A stretch of DNA of 64,000 bases from Mycteria americana (lineage: Eukaryota; Chordata; Aves; Ciconiiformes; Ciconiidae). Below, piece after piece: positions 10,336-21,561 of the stretch (positions are counted from its first letter, which is position 1; the number at the start of each line of letters is the position of its first letter). The notes under the pieces are model-generated. The model was not told where the DNA came from and ran no database searches. It saw only the letters and a program-made list of their open reading frames with translations. The stretch lies in NCBI RefSeq assembly GCF_035582795.1, contig NW_027445436.1, forward strand, positions 7,252,770-7,316,769, written 5' to 3'. A program made the position numbers and the translations under genes.

Positions 10336-12844
10336 TACATTTTTGACACTTAAAACCAAACCCTTTGATCTAATATAAAACATTTTTCTTCCTTTCCCTG
10401 TTTATTGAAACTGGCTCTCTAACAGCCTCGAGTTCCACATGAATGAATTCAGTGACTATCCACTAATAAGGCTTTTCCCCATATCGTCATATATACTGCA
10501 GAAGTTGGCTCCCTTGGTGAAACTTTGAGCACCATAAGCAGAAGGCCAGCAAGGAAAGCTTTGTATCTGGAAGTGTTACATATTTCCCAGTTATAAGAAA
10601 GGCTTAACAAAAGTGCTATCAATCCAACTTGAATAGGTAGTTATATTATTTCAAGAGCACAAGAGGCATCAAGTTAGGTGTCTAACAATCCCTGGGGAAA
10701 CAGTCCCTGGGGAAAGTGAGCTGTCTGGCCCTGCCTATCAGCTGGTTGAGATATTCTGCTGGAAATATTAATGGTACAGAGCCAATGCTCCTCAAGGCAG
10801 TAATGGGCTCCTTTTCCCTCAATGTGTGCACAAAGTCAGGCTCTTGCTAGGAAGCTTAAAACAGACACATAAGAAAGGTTTAGATGATAGCCAAGTATGT
10901 AAATCTATCATTTTATACACAGGTCCCTTCTTCATTTGTGGTCCAATAACCTCCATTTCTTTTCACTTCTTAATCTCATATTTTTGATCTCCACGGTTGC
11001 AATAGACAATGGACAATGTCTTGAATGGTCACTGTGAATTAAACTAGAGACTTGGTCCAAGGATTGAATAACTACAACAATTTTTTTTTTTTTATGACAG
11101 CCTGTATGAATCATAATATAAAATGGATTTCTCAGTTCTGGGTGAATGCATGCCAGTTGTGCTCCTTATGTAAAGAATGTGGTCTTAGTTTTGGTAAACT
11201 AGTTGACTGGAAACCATGGTATCTGTCTTTCGAAGTGAAATAAATTACATGCTTACTTCAAGCCCTTGTTGGAACAAAGTACTTAAAATGGATGCTTAAT
11301 TCCATCTCTGTTCAACAGTATATGTATGTTTAACTTTAAGGACATGCTGACTATATATCATTTAGAAAAAATCATATTTACCTCAAGGAAGCTAGCAACC
11401 AAATATACTCGGTTCTTTTTTTTTCAAGGTGGGGAATGTTTATTTGCTTTCAGTTTGTAACCTGCTTTCAGGGAAGGTTTCTTGCCAAAAAAGATTTAGG
11501 TTGCCACAGAGAAGGGTGTTCTAAAAATTACAAATAATACATAGGAGAGCAAATAAAGGAAAGAAAATTTTATGTCTAAAAAATGTACTGGGCTTCTGAG
11601 GGAGTGAGTCAAACTGGAAAAAAATATTCAGACCATCAACTGTTTAAGGGTTAAATAAAAGCATTGTTATTGAATTATAAAGACTTAAATGATCATAAAA
11701 ATTTATACAACTTAAAGTTTTTAAATGCAAATAATAGAAATAGTGGTTTTCTCAATATTCATCTTACAGTGTGTCTGTTTGCTGATGTTAAAGTGAATTT
11801 GACATAATGGTAAGTAGTTCAAATAATCTATATTGCTGGAAGCTTTCCCTCACAAACTATTGATTTTCCTACCCCATCTGCAGCATTCTCAGAAACACTT
11901 CTCATTCTGTTTACCAATCTGTACAGCTAGAATGCATGGTTTCACACTGCCTAATGGAATTAAGCAGACCTTGGAAGGCCATTTGCTGGAAAACTTGATG
12001 TATTTATTTGTAGTTCAGCTTAACAGGGAGAAAAACCTTGCTAATTTAGCATAAAACCACAAGGAGTTTTTATTTTGGGAATCTCCCATTTTGTTTGGGA
12101 AGAGACATTGGTGTTACCAAGCAAGGACCATATCCTGAAAGAAGGTAGACAAGCTCAGACTACCTTCACTGCAGATGCCTGAAGTTGGTGGAGACCATCT
12201 CCCCTTTCTTCATGAACAGTCAGGGTGAGTGGTGAGCCTCAGAAGGCCAAGGTGTGAAATGGATCTATACAGGGGAGAATGCGGGATGGATATCCTACTC
12301 ATGATAGCTAAATCCTTATGAGGTGGGGAAAGACTCATCCTGGGAGACCTGAGAAATTCCACAGAGAGGGCAAGCTCTGCCATGGGAACGGGAAACCTCG
12401 TAACTCGTTTGAGGAGCACATTAGGAACTCTCCACCAAAGACAAGTGCCACAATGACTTTTTATATCTTGACTGTTATTGTAAAATACTAGAAGTATAAA
12501 TGTAAGCAGAGTGTAAAGTGTGAATCTAAAGAAGAAATGCCATTTCCACTAAATACAGTTGTGCCATGGATGAGTTCCAAGTGAGATCTGGATGGAAGAG
12601 ATATTACCTCTGTCCCTTTACTGGTGGACCTTTTCAGAGAGTGAGCAGGGTTCTTGTGGAGGCCTAGCTTCTTCCACACCTACCAGGATGGATATTCATA
12701 AAGTGTTATAATAAATGTACACTGCTACTGAAAGGGTTAAATCCCTGACAATCCCTGACTAAGACATAGACTTGCATTTTTTTAGTTTCACTCCCATCCT
12801 TGTTCTCTTTTGTTCTCTTCCCCTGCAAAGATAGTTTTGGTTAC
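10336..12844. other. Non-coding stretch, nothing recognised
   Basis: AT-rich sequence with short T and A runs (for example 11082-11095). No open frame with a recognisable product, no clear repeat boundary. A somewhat GC-richer patch at 12130-12420 might be an old LTR remnant, but I could not identify ends. Confidence 0.45.
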
Positions 12845-13393
12845 CTGCTGAGCAGAGTTGATGGTGGGACATTTCCTGTGACTTCTTACCTGATAGGACT
12901 AAGCAGGCCTTGAGCAAGCTCGTTAGGCTTCCTAATTAAATCACTGATAACAGGAACTCAGGACGATTGTGCCAAAGATAAGCACCAAAGAACTAGCTTA
13001 AATCGACCCCCTTGTAACATTCCAAGGCCCAAGGACTGATGAGCTAACTCAATGACTATACAGGGACAAAGGAAGCCCAAAGTTCAACTAGTGGACAATG
13101 TGAGGAAGACTATGAAAGACCACCGGGAGGGTGAAAAGACCCTAACCCTAATTTTACTGCGCATGCTTGGACTATGTAAATGAATTGCAGGAACTCATCA
13201 CCATAAAACTGCCCTTTTCAGGAAATCTGATGAATATGTATGATTTTTCTGTATGTGAACTGATGTGTTGTGCTAACCTGGCGGAGCACTTGTGGCGGAG
13301 CAATCCCCAGTGCTGCCCAGCGCTGCAATAAAGAATACCTGCTTAATAGTCATCCCGACTATTGAGTCCTGATTTCGGCTTTTCACGGCAACA
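12845..13393 (+). mobile_element. Solo LTR, ERV-L-like style
   Basis: The 3' half has the look of an avian LTR: GCAATAAAGAATACC (AATAAA at about 13327-13332) followed ~55 bp later by a TTTCGGCTTTTCACGGCAACA end at 13393. There is a GC-rich block just before the poly(A) signal (CCCAGTGCTGCCCAGCGC). The 5' end is uncertain; TG at 12847 is my best choice, and an earlier start near 12720 is possible. No internal viral sequence adjoins it. Confidence 0.6.
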
Positions 13394-13479
13394 CTACCTT
13401 ACTCTTTGGTTATGAGCAGATTGTTATCTCACTCTGATGGAACATTTTCTGTTGCAGGTCTGCTTTTTTTTCATCCCTC

Positions 13480-13905
13480 TGTGGTGGGTTGACCCTAGCT
13501 AGCCACCATGTGCCCAACAAACCACTCTATCACTCCCCCTCCATCAACAAAACAGGGGGAGAAAAAAAAATAAATTACGAAAAGCTCCTGGGTCGAGATA
13601 AGGACAGGGAGATCACTCAGCAATTACTGTAATGGGCAAAACAGACTCGACTTGGGGAAATTATGTTAATTTATTGCCAATCAAATCAGAGTAGGGTAAG
13701 GAGAAATAAGAACAAATCTAAAAACAGCCACCCCCCACCCCTCCCTTCTTCCCAGGCTCAACTTCACTCCCGACTTCTCTACCTCCTCCCCCCCCCAGCG
13801 GTGCAGGGAGACGGGGAATGGGGGTTGTGGTCAGATCATAACCACTCCTTCTTCCTCACACTCTTCCCCTACTGCAGCGTGGGGTCCCTCCCACAGGATA
13901 CCATA
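13480..13905 (-). mobile_element. LTR fragment, same family as 3537-4659
   Basis: On the plus strand it opens TGTGGTGGGTTGACC, the complement of the 3' end of the LTR at 3537-4659, and carries the shared GGGTCGAGATAAGGACAGG and TTTATTGCCAATCAAATC elements in the same order. It stops at about 13905, inside what would be the repeat region, so the 5' half is missing. Only one ~48-bp unit is present where the other copy has about six. Confidence 0.75.
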
Positions 13906-16228
13906 TGACGAGTTCTGTTTTGTTCAATAAATGAGGAAACAGGCTGACAAGAGTTAATGCGAGTGCTGTAAAATAAAGCTGAGGAAGACAGATGCTAAAG
14001 CACTTTAAAACAATAAGAAGGCTTTCAAAAAGATCTCCTGTCAACTTTTCCAGATACTTTTGGATGACAAAAATAATTTTTTAATGCTGCTAGTTATAGT
14101 GATCCTGACCGAAAGACCACTGTACATCGAGGAGTTAATGATCCACATAACAGTTGACCTGAGTAGGCCCAGGCCTGTGCTGTGCGATGCTGCACTGCAT
14201 TATGTTGCACATACAACATGGCGTTCAGGCCTGTGTTGGGCTGCACAAATCCCTTGGCCGCAGGATAAACTCAGACAGCTCATTGTAACAGAGGAGCCTG
14301 CAGGCAGCTCCCACTTGGTACTGACGATTACACCACTTGCATGGCCTTGCCTTTATTTAAAAGTGCAGCAAGAAGTTCTCATGAGAACATTGTTTCTGTT
14401 TGACTGTAGAAATGATAGAGAGAGTTGTTTTCTTTTAAGAAAATCCTATAATAGCTTGAATGACCAAAAGGGGTCATTCTGTCTGCTATGGATGGAGTCT
14501 GCATGGCGTGCTGAGCATGGGTCAGAGTCCTGTTTGATGCTTCACCACTCAGGGCTTCTAGCATCTAAAGGGACATAAGATTATATATGCTATTCTCTTC
14601 TTATAGTGTTAGGTCTAATAAATAGCATTTTAAATACCTTGCAGAGTCTAAGTGCCTTTCTTACTGGGATCATAATGAACCACCACCTCCTGGTGGAAAA
14701 CACAAATATACTGCAATTTTTTTACAAGGGCAAGGGAAAGGTGCCTGGACAAACAACTGTAATGGAGTGGTTTTGTCTTTTCCTTGTGTTTTGAGCATGA
14801 AGAGAAGAGCATGTTACACTGTACTTTTCTTCTTTTAGGAAAGATATCAGTCACAATATTGTATATTTGTGTTATTTATATCTATTTATTTGTTTATATT
14901 TATATTTTCTATAGCTATACAATCTGTTATACTGCTGCAAATTAATTCTGATCTATAGGTAGGAATATATGGGCACATATATACTATTGTTGAGGTTTAC
15001 AGTGGAAAAGATAAAATTGCCTTCTGGGTTGAGAAAAGGACCTTTAAATAGTTCTATTGCCCAATGGAGATCACAATTTTAACCAAAATGAGCAACAGTT
15101 TTACCTATAAACCAAAATCTCCAATCTATATATGTTTAATTATACCTTTTAAAAATATGTTTGCCTGTAGCTTCAGTTACTTTCAACTTAGTCTTCTTTC
15201 TTTTAGCTTGCTCACAGCCCTTCAGTCTTTCTAGGCTGGCAAATGTTTTTCACCCTTTACACATTAATAGGGATGATAGGTAATAACAGCTGTTTCTCTA
15301 ATATTTTTATATTTATTTAAGCGATTCCTTCAGATTAAATATTTTAAAGATGAAAAAGAAAATATTGATGAAGTGTAATGCTAAAACCACTGCATAGTTT
15401 TCTTCATGATATCATTTTCATGGAATCTTAGAAATGATCATTGAAAAGGACATCTGGGGGGGTCTCAGTCCAACCTACTGCAGGACTGTCACCAACACTA
15501 GACAAGGACAAGGCATGGTGTTATCTAGCTAAGTACTGAAAACCGCCAAGAATGGAGTTTCCCCAGCCTCCATTAATTCCTTCTAAAACTAAATCTGGGA
15601 GTTAGAGATCCAGAGATAAATATGGGTATGTGTGTACAAGTCCATGTATCTGTAAGGAATACAGAGCTCTGAAGGTCTTTAACAGAAAGGCCTCAAACTT
15701 GACTCCCTCTGTGGCTGAGACAGAAGTTGCTGAGAAGGTCCCTCTTCTTTTTGACATCTGTCATACCTGTATATGTGTTTATAATTCAGAGAGAGGGAAT
15801 ACACAGGCAAATCAATCCTTATGTTTAATTTACTCAAAGTTTTTAGACCTTGCCTTGGTTCTTTATGTGCGTGTGTGTGTAGGTAACTTTAAAAGCACAT
15901 CTGGAACAGTGGGTGCAGAGTTGCGACTTCCAGTTTGTCCATAAACCTGTGCATGCTTACAGAATGAATCACAGCAACTGACTCCCGTGAAAGCAACACT
16001 ACTTTCCATGTTGCATTTTTCTCCTGCTAATGAGGTTGACACTGCTTAGCACTGCACAGGTGACAGGAAAAACAAATATTGCCTGATGATTAAAGATATG
16101 ATGATTTACCTTTGCTGCAGCTATGCAGTCAGTATAGACAGCAGCTCCCTTTAATTTGCAGCATGTTCTGAAAATAAGATTGATAAACAATCACTGTGTG
16201 GCTTAAATGCTGTCTTTCACAATTGTGT
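13906..16228. other. Non-coding stretch with one unexplained 172-codon frame
   Basis: Mostly AT-rich. The plus frame 14060-14578 (starts MDDKNNFLMLLVIVIL) is the longest frame in this window that does not lie in a recognised repeat. It shows no known domain, and length alone does not make it a gene. The rest, apart from the CR1 remnant at 15420-15600, shows nothing I can name. Confidence 0.4.
15420..15600 (-). mobile_element. Old CR1 3'-end remnant
   Basis: The plus strand reads GGAATCTTAGAAATGATCATT, then AAAAGGACATCTGG and GTCTCAGTCCAACCTACTGC, a decayed version of the complement of a CR1 3' UTR (tail, then 'gatcatc..gtccaac'). It is much more diverged than the other CR1 ends here. Confidence 0.5.
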
Positions 16229-16824
16229 TGTACTGGGTCGGGCTAGGATGGAGTTAACTTTCTTCATAGCAGCCTGTATAGTGCTGTGTTTTGGATTTGT
16301 GGCTAAAATAGTGCTGATAGCATACCAGTGTTTTGGCTACTGCTGAGCAGTGCTTGCACAGCATCAAGGCCTTCTCTGTTTCCCACTGTGCCCCCCTCAG
16401 CGAGTATGCTGGGGGCTGTGCAAGAAGTTGGGAGGGGACACAGCCAGGACAGCTGACCTGACCTGAACTGACCATGTACCATATGGCATGTTGGTGCTTA
16501 GCAAAAAATGCTCAGGAAAAGGAGGAGGAATGGGGGATGTTTGTGGTTATGGCGTTCATCTTCCCAAGGAACCATTACACATGCTGAAGTCCTGCTTTCC
16601 AGGAAATGGCTAAACATCTGCCTGCTAATGGGAAGTAGTGAATGAATTCCTTATTTTGCTTTGCTCGCGTGTGCAACTTTTGCTTTACCTATTAAACTGT
16701 CTTTATCTCAACCCTTGAGTTTTCCCGCTTTTGTGGTTCCGATTCTCTCCCCCATCCCACTGTGGGAGGGAGTGAGGAGCAGCCGTGTGGGTGCCTAGTT
16801 GCTGGCCAGGGTCAACCCACCACA
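16229..16824 (+). mobile_element. Solo LTR, same family as the short ERV at 57397-59044
   Basis: It starts TGTACTGGGTCGGGCTAGG and ends GTCAACCCACCACA, about 596 bp. The first part matches the complement of 57640s (GGGTC-GGCTGGGATGGAGTTAA) and the 3' part matches the complement of 17749-18140 (GGAAGTAGTGAATGAATTCC, TATTAAACTGTCTTTATCTC). The ATTAAA at about 16690 is a plausible poly(A) signal. I found no convincing target-site duplication. Confidence 0.7.
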
Positions 16825-17748
16825 CATGTATTTTTAATATTGGGGTAGGGCACAATCCTCAGTCTCTTATTTTCTTCCTTTCCAATCCTACCACACACAA
16901 AAGTGCATCAGGCTAATATTTAATGACTAACCCTTCTGACTTTCATTTGAGGCAGATAAAAAGTGCTAGTGAGTGTGCCATTAAGACCCATGAGGGGAGC
17001 AAACCTTTAAAGGTTTGCCATTTTACCCCAGTACTCAGACTTTCATCCAGTTTTTAGTAAGTAGCCCTTGTCCTATTCAGCCCTTGTCTGAACAGGCAAG
17101 TGGGATGTGCAGGTAGGAATGAACATCTCAATAGTGATGATGATAGAAGGGGAATAGGTTGGGAGTAAGGGAAATATCTTAAAAGTAAAGATAAGCAGTT
17201 TATGGTTGACATAAAAAGCAATAGAAGGATTCAAAGAGAGGGAAGTGGTCAAAGAGGTGGTTTCAGAAAAATTATCTTTTCAGGAGAATTTTGAATACAT
17301 CTGACTGGGTAAAATTTGCCAAGGGTACAGAAAAGGATGCAGAAAAATAAAAATGAAAGGTTAGGAGAGTCTGGATGATGAACTGCAGAGATGTACTAAA
17401 AAGGCTGTGTTTATAAAAGCTGTGGAGAAAAAAATCTGCATATGAGGGCTCTATCGACCACACTAATTTGGGAGTTGGGGTGTTAGAATCTGACCCTTAA
17501 GGAGAAATGAATAGCCAAAAGGAGACTGACTTGGTGCTGGAATTTGTCAGGTGTTTGCTGAAACTGACAGAAAGAGGGAAGGTTGTAAAAAACTAGGAGC
17601 TCAGGCACAAAAGCTCAAACTGAAGGACTGTCTGCACACAGAATCAGACAGAGTAAAGAAAACTCATGACTGAATGCAGGTGGGATCTCCAGAGAATTCT
17701 AAAGGAAAGTTAATTGAAAGTAATGGGTATTTAGGAGTGCTGATGTTG
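16825..17748. other. Non-coding stretch, nothing recognised
   Basis: Purine-rich, AT-rich sequence. No open frame of note and no recognisable element. Confidence 0.45.
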
Positions 17749-18140
17749 TGTTGTGGTTTAACCCCAGTAGGCAGCTAAGTACCACACAGTCGCTCACTCC
17801 CCTGCTACAGTGGGATGGGAAAGAAAATCAGAAGGATAAAAGTGAGAAAACTTATGGGTTGAGATAAAGACAGTTTAACAGGTAAACCAAAAGCTGCGCA
17901 TGCAAGCAAAGCAAAATAAGGAATTCATTCACTACTTCCCATCAGCAGGCAGGTGTTCAGCCATTTCCAGGAAAGCAGGGCTTCATCATGTGTAAGGGTG
18001 ACTTGGGAAGACAAACACCATCACTCCGAACATCCCCCCCCCTCCATTCTTCCTTCTTCCACCCAGCTTTTTATGCTGAGCACGATGTCATATGGTATGG
18101 AATATCCCTTTGGTTATTTTGGGCCCGCTGTGCTGGCTGT
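17749..18140 (-). mobile_element. LTR fragment (3' part), same family as 16229-16824
   Basis: The plus strand opens TGTTGTGGTTTAACCCC and follows the complement of the 16229-16824 LTR through the AAGGAATTCATTCACTACTT segment to the GTCATATGGTATGGAATATC segment, then stops abruptly at 18140 where a different LTR begins. The 5' third of the LTR is missing. Confidence 0.75.
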
Positions 18141-18252
18141 TGTGAGGGACTGAAAGAGTTAATGTCTCAAACATTGTGGAGGGATAATGGCAAGTTGGCT
18201 AGCATGGGATGGGGAGAGCTCATCAGAGGAGAGACTAAAAGAGGTACTGTCT
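18141..18252 (+). repeat. Partial direct duplication of the following LTR's 5' end
   Basis: TGTGAGGGACTGAAAGAG opens both this 112-bp piece and the LTR at 18253. The two run in parallel (GTCTCAAACATTG, GGCTAGCA-GGGA, AGAGG) with clear divergence, so the piece is a truncated LTR copy of the same family placed head-to-tail, not a fresh tandem duplication. Confidence 0.75.
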
Positions 18253-18929
18253 TGTGAGGGACTGAAAGAGGTACTGTCTCAAACATTGCAGCGAGATAAG
18301 GTGCAGCAAGTAGGCTAGCACGGGACGAGAAGAGCGCGTCAGAGGATGCGCAGTTACCATATGTGGCCAGAAGTCACAGAGAGTTTATCTAAGGAATGGG
18401 CCTGTGACCACCCGAAAATTGGAATGAAACTCCTCGCGATACCCCCCTCCCCCAGCGCCTGTGAACTTTCGAAGGACCAGAACAACTAAGTCCTCCAGGG
18501 GCGTAACCTGAGACAGGGACTAGAGTATAAAAAGGCACCCCCGCTCAGGGAACGGTGCGCGCCCACCACCGGAGGATTGCCACATCTGTCATTGGCACCA
18601 TGGGATCCAAGGGTGACGATACCTTTCCTATCTTTATCCTCCTCTCTTCTCTTTTCCTTTTCTCACTTCTCTCTTCCTCTACTCTTCCACTATATATATA
18701 TCCGGGTATATGAGTTTTGGATGAATTGTGATGGGTTGCCCAGAAAATAGCTCCATTGCCAAATCGCCCCTGTTCGTTCGTTGAGCTTGATAGTTCGTTA
18801 AGTTTGTCCATTTGTCTAATTCACTAGTTAATAAAGTTGCTAGTCAGATTGTTCCTCTGAGTCATTGCTGTGACTCTACCAGCCTGCGGCTCTGCCGAGC
18901 AGAGATCGGACTTTGTCGATACACAAACC
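18253..18929 (+). mobile_element. LTR abutting ERV-L pol
   Basis: It starts TGTGAGGGACTGAAAGAGG and ends near GATACACA at 18929. A TATA box (GAGTATAAAAAGG) lies at 18521-18533 and AATAAA at 18830-18835, about 300 bp downstream, giving a U3-R-U5 layout. It is not the same family as the 3' LTR of the following pol (24947-25556), and no primer site follows, so it is a separate insertion or a recombinant junction. The exact 3' boundary is uncertain by about 40 bp. Confidence 0.65.
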
Positions 18930-20038
18930 CTCAGGGAATCAAAAAGATTCACCCATCTCACAACCCACCGAGTGGGAGGAGACAGTCTCCACCAAATAGC
19001 AAAAAGGAAACACAAGCTTTCTTAGGCATTGTGGGTTTTTGGAGAATGCATATTCCAACTTACAGTCTGATCGTAAGCCCTCTCTATCAAGTGACCCGGA
19101 AGAAGAACAATTTCAAATGGGGCCCTGAGCAACAACAAGCCTTTGAACAAATTAAACAGGAGATAGTTCATGCAGTAGCCCTTGGGGCAGTCCAGGCAGG
19201 GCAAGATGTAAAAAATGTGCTCTACACCACAGCCGGGGAGAATGGCCCTACCTGGACCCTCTGGCAGAAAGCACCAGGGGAGACTAGAGGTCGACCCCTA
19301 GGGTTTTGGAGTCGGGGATATAGAGGATCTGAGGCCTGCTATACTCCAACTGAAAAAGAGATATTGGCAGCATATGAAGGGGTTTGAGCTGCTTTGGAAG
19401 TGGTTGGTACTGAAGCACAGCTCCTCCTGGCACCCCATACTGCTGGTGCTGGGCTGGATGTTCAAAGGGAGGGTCCCCTCTACACATCATGCAACACATC
19501 ATGCTACATGGAGTAAGTGGGTCATGCTGATCACACAACGGGCTTGAATAGGAAACCCCAATTGCCCAGGAATCTTGGAAGTAATTATGGACTGGCCAGA
19601 AGGCAAAGATTTCGGAATATCACCAGAGGAGGAGGTGACGCGTGCTGAGGAGGCCCCACTGTACAATAAACTACCAGAAAATGAGAAGCAATATGCCCTG
19701 TTCACTGATAGGGCTTGTCGTATTGTAGGAAAGCATCGGAGATGGAAAGCTGCTGTATGGAGTCCTATACGACAAGATGTAGAAACTGCTGAGGGAGAAG
19801 GGGAATCGAGCCAATTTGCAGAAGTAAAGGCCATTCAGCTGGCTTTAGACATTGCTGAACGAGAAAAGTGGCCAGTGCTCTATCTCTATACTGACTCATG
19901 GATGGTGGCAAATGCCCTTGTGAGGGTGGTTACAGCAATGGAAGCAGAACAATTGGCAGTGCAGAGGCAAACCCATCTGGGCTGCCACATTGTGGCAAAA
20001 CATTGCTGCCCGGGTAGGGAACCTGGTTGTAAAAGTAC
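18930..20038 (+). pseudogene. pol: ERV pol, end of reverse transcriptase and RNase H, broken
   Basis: The frame ending at 19387 carries the RT connection (TQAFLGIVGFWRMHIP, then WGPEQQQAFEQIK), after which a TGA at 19385-19387 and one or more indels between 19430 and 19570 break it. A second frame from 19575 carries the RNase H domain with its acidic residues in FTD, FAEVKA and YTDS. Another indel near 19918 shifts the reading again before the nested ERV. Such enzymes copy viral RNA into DNA and degrade the RNA strand. The frame that appears to run into 20141 simply reads through into the nested LTR. The apparent open start upstream of 18930 is LTR read-through. Confidence 0.8.
20034..20038 (+). 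repeat. Target-site duplication AGTAC, left copy
   Basis: AGTAC immediately precedes the 5' LTR of the nested ERV, and an identical AGTAC follows its 3' LTR at 23537-23541. This 5-bp duplication marks retroviral integration into the outer pol. Confidence 0.85.
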
Positions 20039-20422
20039 TGTGGAAGAATGGTTAAGTGAAAAAGGACACAGCTTAATTGATGTGAGCAATCCAGCCTTTG
20101 ATGGGGCCTGGGAGCCAGAGATCAAGGTGAAATTCCCTTGAGAACAGCAGAAGGAGTACTTGGTAAAGCAAGATAAGCGGGACTAAGCCTGGGAAAGTGC
20201 TGATAAAACCCCCTTTGTGAACAGTGCGTGAACGGCAACTTTGTACCAATCATATAATTGTTTTAAGCGCGTGGACAAGTATAGTTATCCAATAGAATAG
20301 TCGCTGTTAGCGCGTGCTTTGCTTAGCTTCTATATAAACCTGTTAAGTAATCTGAATAAAGGAGAACGACCATACTCATATTGAGATTCATCGTTACTCC
20401 GGGTCCGTCTCCCACTCCGACA
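20039..20422 (+). repeat. 5' LTR of nested ERV
   Basis: TGTGGAAGAATGG to CCCACTCCGACA, 384 bp. It has a TATA motif (CTATATAAACC near 20330-20340) and AATAAA near 20357-20362. This LTR is almost identical to 23153-23536. Confidence 0.92.
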
Positions 20423-20424
20423 TC

Positions 20425-20442
20425 TGGTAGCAGAGGACGGTT
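20425..20442 (+). promoter_or_regulatory. Primer binding site resembling tRNA initiator-Met
   Basis: TGGTAGCAGAGGACGGTT begins 2 bp after the 5' LTR. It matches the complement of the initiator methionine tRNA 3' end at 17 of 18 bases; the one difference is a C where the complement has T. Initiator-Met priming is common in Ty and copia elements and unusual for vertebrate retroviruses. Confidence 0.7.
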
Positions 20443-20583
20443 ATGCACCGATGAAATCTCCGTGACTGCGGTAAGCAGCTAGAGGAGGGGAGTTGGGAAA
20501 CCACGGCTGAGGGAAGCGCTGCCTGGGGCAAGAAGCAGGGCAGACGCCGGTGTGAGGTCGCTCCTCACCTCTCAGGCGCAGTG

Positions 20584-21561
20584 ATGGAAACAGAAGCTGC
20601 GGCCACGTTGCTCACTGGAATCCTCTCTAAGAGAGGGATAGAAGCACCAGTGAAGCAGTTAATAAGGTTGATTAAGTTGGGGCAATGTCGGGGTCAATTT
20701 TCTGACACCTGCATGTTATTTTCCATATCGGAATGGCGAGATTTTGGAGGAACGATGTGGCAGAAAACAATAGAGGGGGATGAAAAGGAAGAAAAGGAAA
20801 TAAAGGCGGTTCGTGGACTCTGGAACAGTGTCTTAGAAACTCTGAAAGCGATGAAGGTGGAGAGGGAAGTAGCTTGCGCTGCTGCCCAAATGTTAGGTCC
20901 GGGAATGTCTAAAGATAAGCCCGAAAACAAACCGGGACCTATTGCGCGATTTTTTGGGCTGCCTGCCGTGAGAGGCGCGTCTGGAACTGTCTGTAAAAAC
21001 GTTTCTGAACTGCGTGTTATGGCGGAATCAGTGCAGGCGCCAGAAAAGGCGGAAGTTCCCGTTAGCAGAGTTAATGCAAACTGTGAAGCGAATGCGGAAG
21101 TAGCTCCGCCAAAACCCCCTGGAGGGGCGGGAGCGACAGAACCTAACGACTTGGGCGGAACAGCCTGCCGACTTCCCCCTGCAGCTCCGCCCAGTGAACC
21201 ACCCTCCGCGCCTCCGTTGCCGCCCTCAACCTCGTTCTATCCGCCTCTACCTCCCTCTACGAAATCCTCTGGAACTACCACATCACCTAACGGGGAGGAG
21301 CTGCCACAATCCTCTGATGCCACTGCAAAAGTGTTGCAAGCAGTTTTAAAACGTCTTGATACTCTGGAATTACAAACAAAAAGGAAAGGAGAAGCTGTGC
21401 CTCCATGTTTAATGAACCTTCCAGCGCTCCCTAAACCCACACGCTGGAGTGGTGTCATCAAAGATGCAATTCTAGAAGGACACTGGAAGCTTGGGGGGGG
21501 GGCTGAAGGCCCTGCGATATTAGCGTTTCCGGTTATACAGGAAAACGGGCAAGGAAAGTGA
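20584..21561 (+). pseudogene. gag: ERV gag: matrix, proline-rich linker, capsid start only
   Basis: The ATG at 20584 follows a GTG; the frame is 325 codons and uninterrupted. Residues ~1-105 look like a matrix domain (helical, with a Trp-rich core and a KAMKVEREVACAAAQML helix). A central Pro-rich region holds late-domain-like motifs: PSAP at ~207-210 and YPPLP at ~219-223, which recruit budding machinery in known retroviruses. A short helical segment (KVLQAVLKRLDTLEL) follows. The end, PAILAFPVIQENGQ, resembles the start of a capsid, but the frame stops a few codons later in an A-rich run, so capsid and nucleocapsid are lost. Overall style is alpharetrovirus-like, which is inference. Confidence 0.75.

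Noticed and set aside
18812..19387. A single 191-codon protein starting in an LTR
   Set aside because: The first ~40 codons are LTR sequence read through into pol by chance.
19575..20141. RNase H frame ending in EVKFP as a natural C-terminus
   Set aside because: The last ~34 codons lie in the nested ERV's LTR; the same words recur at 23153-23255.
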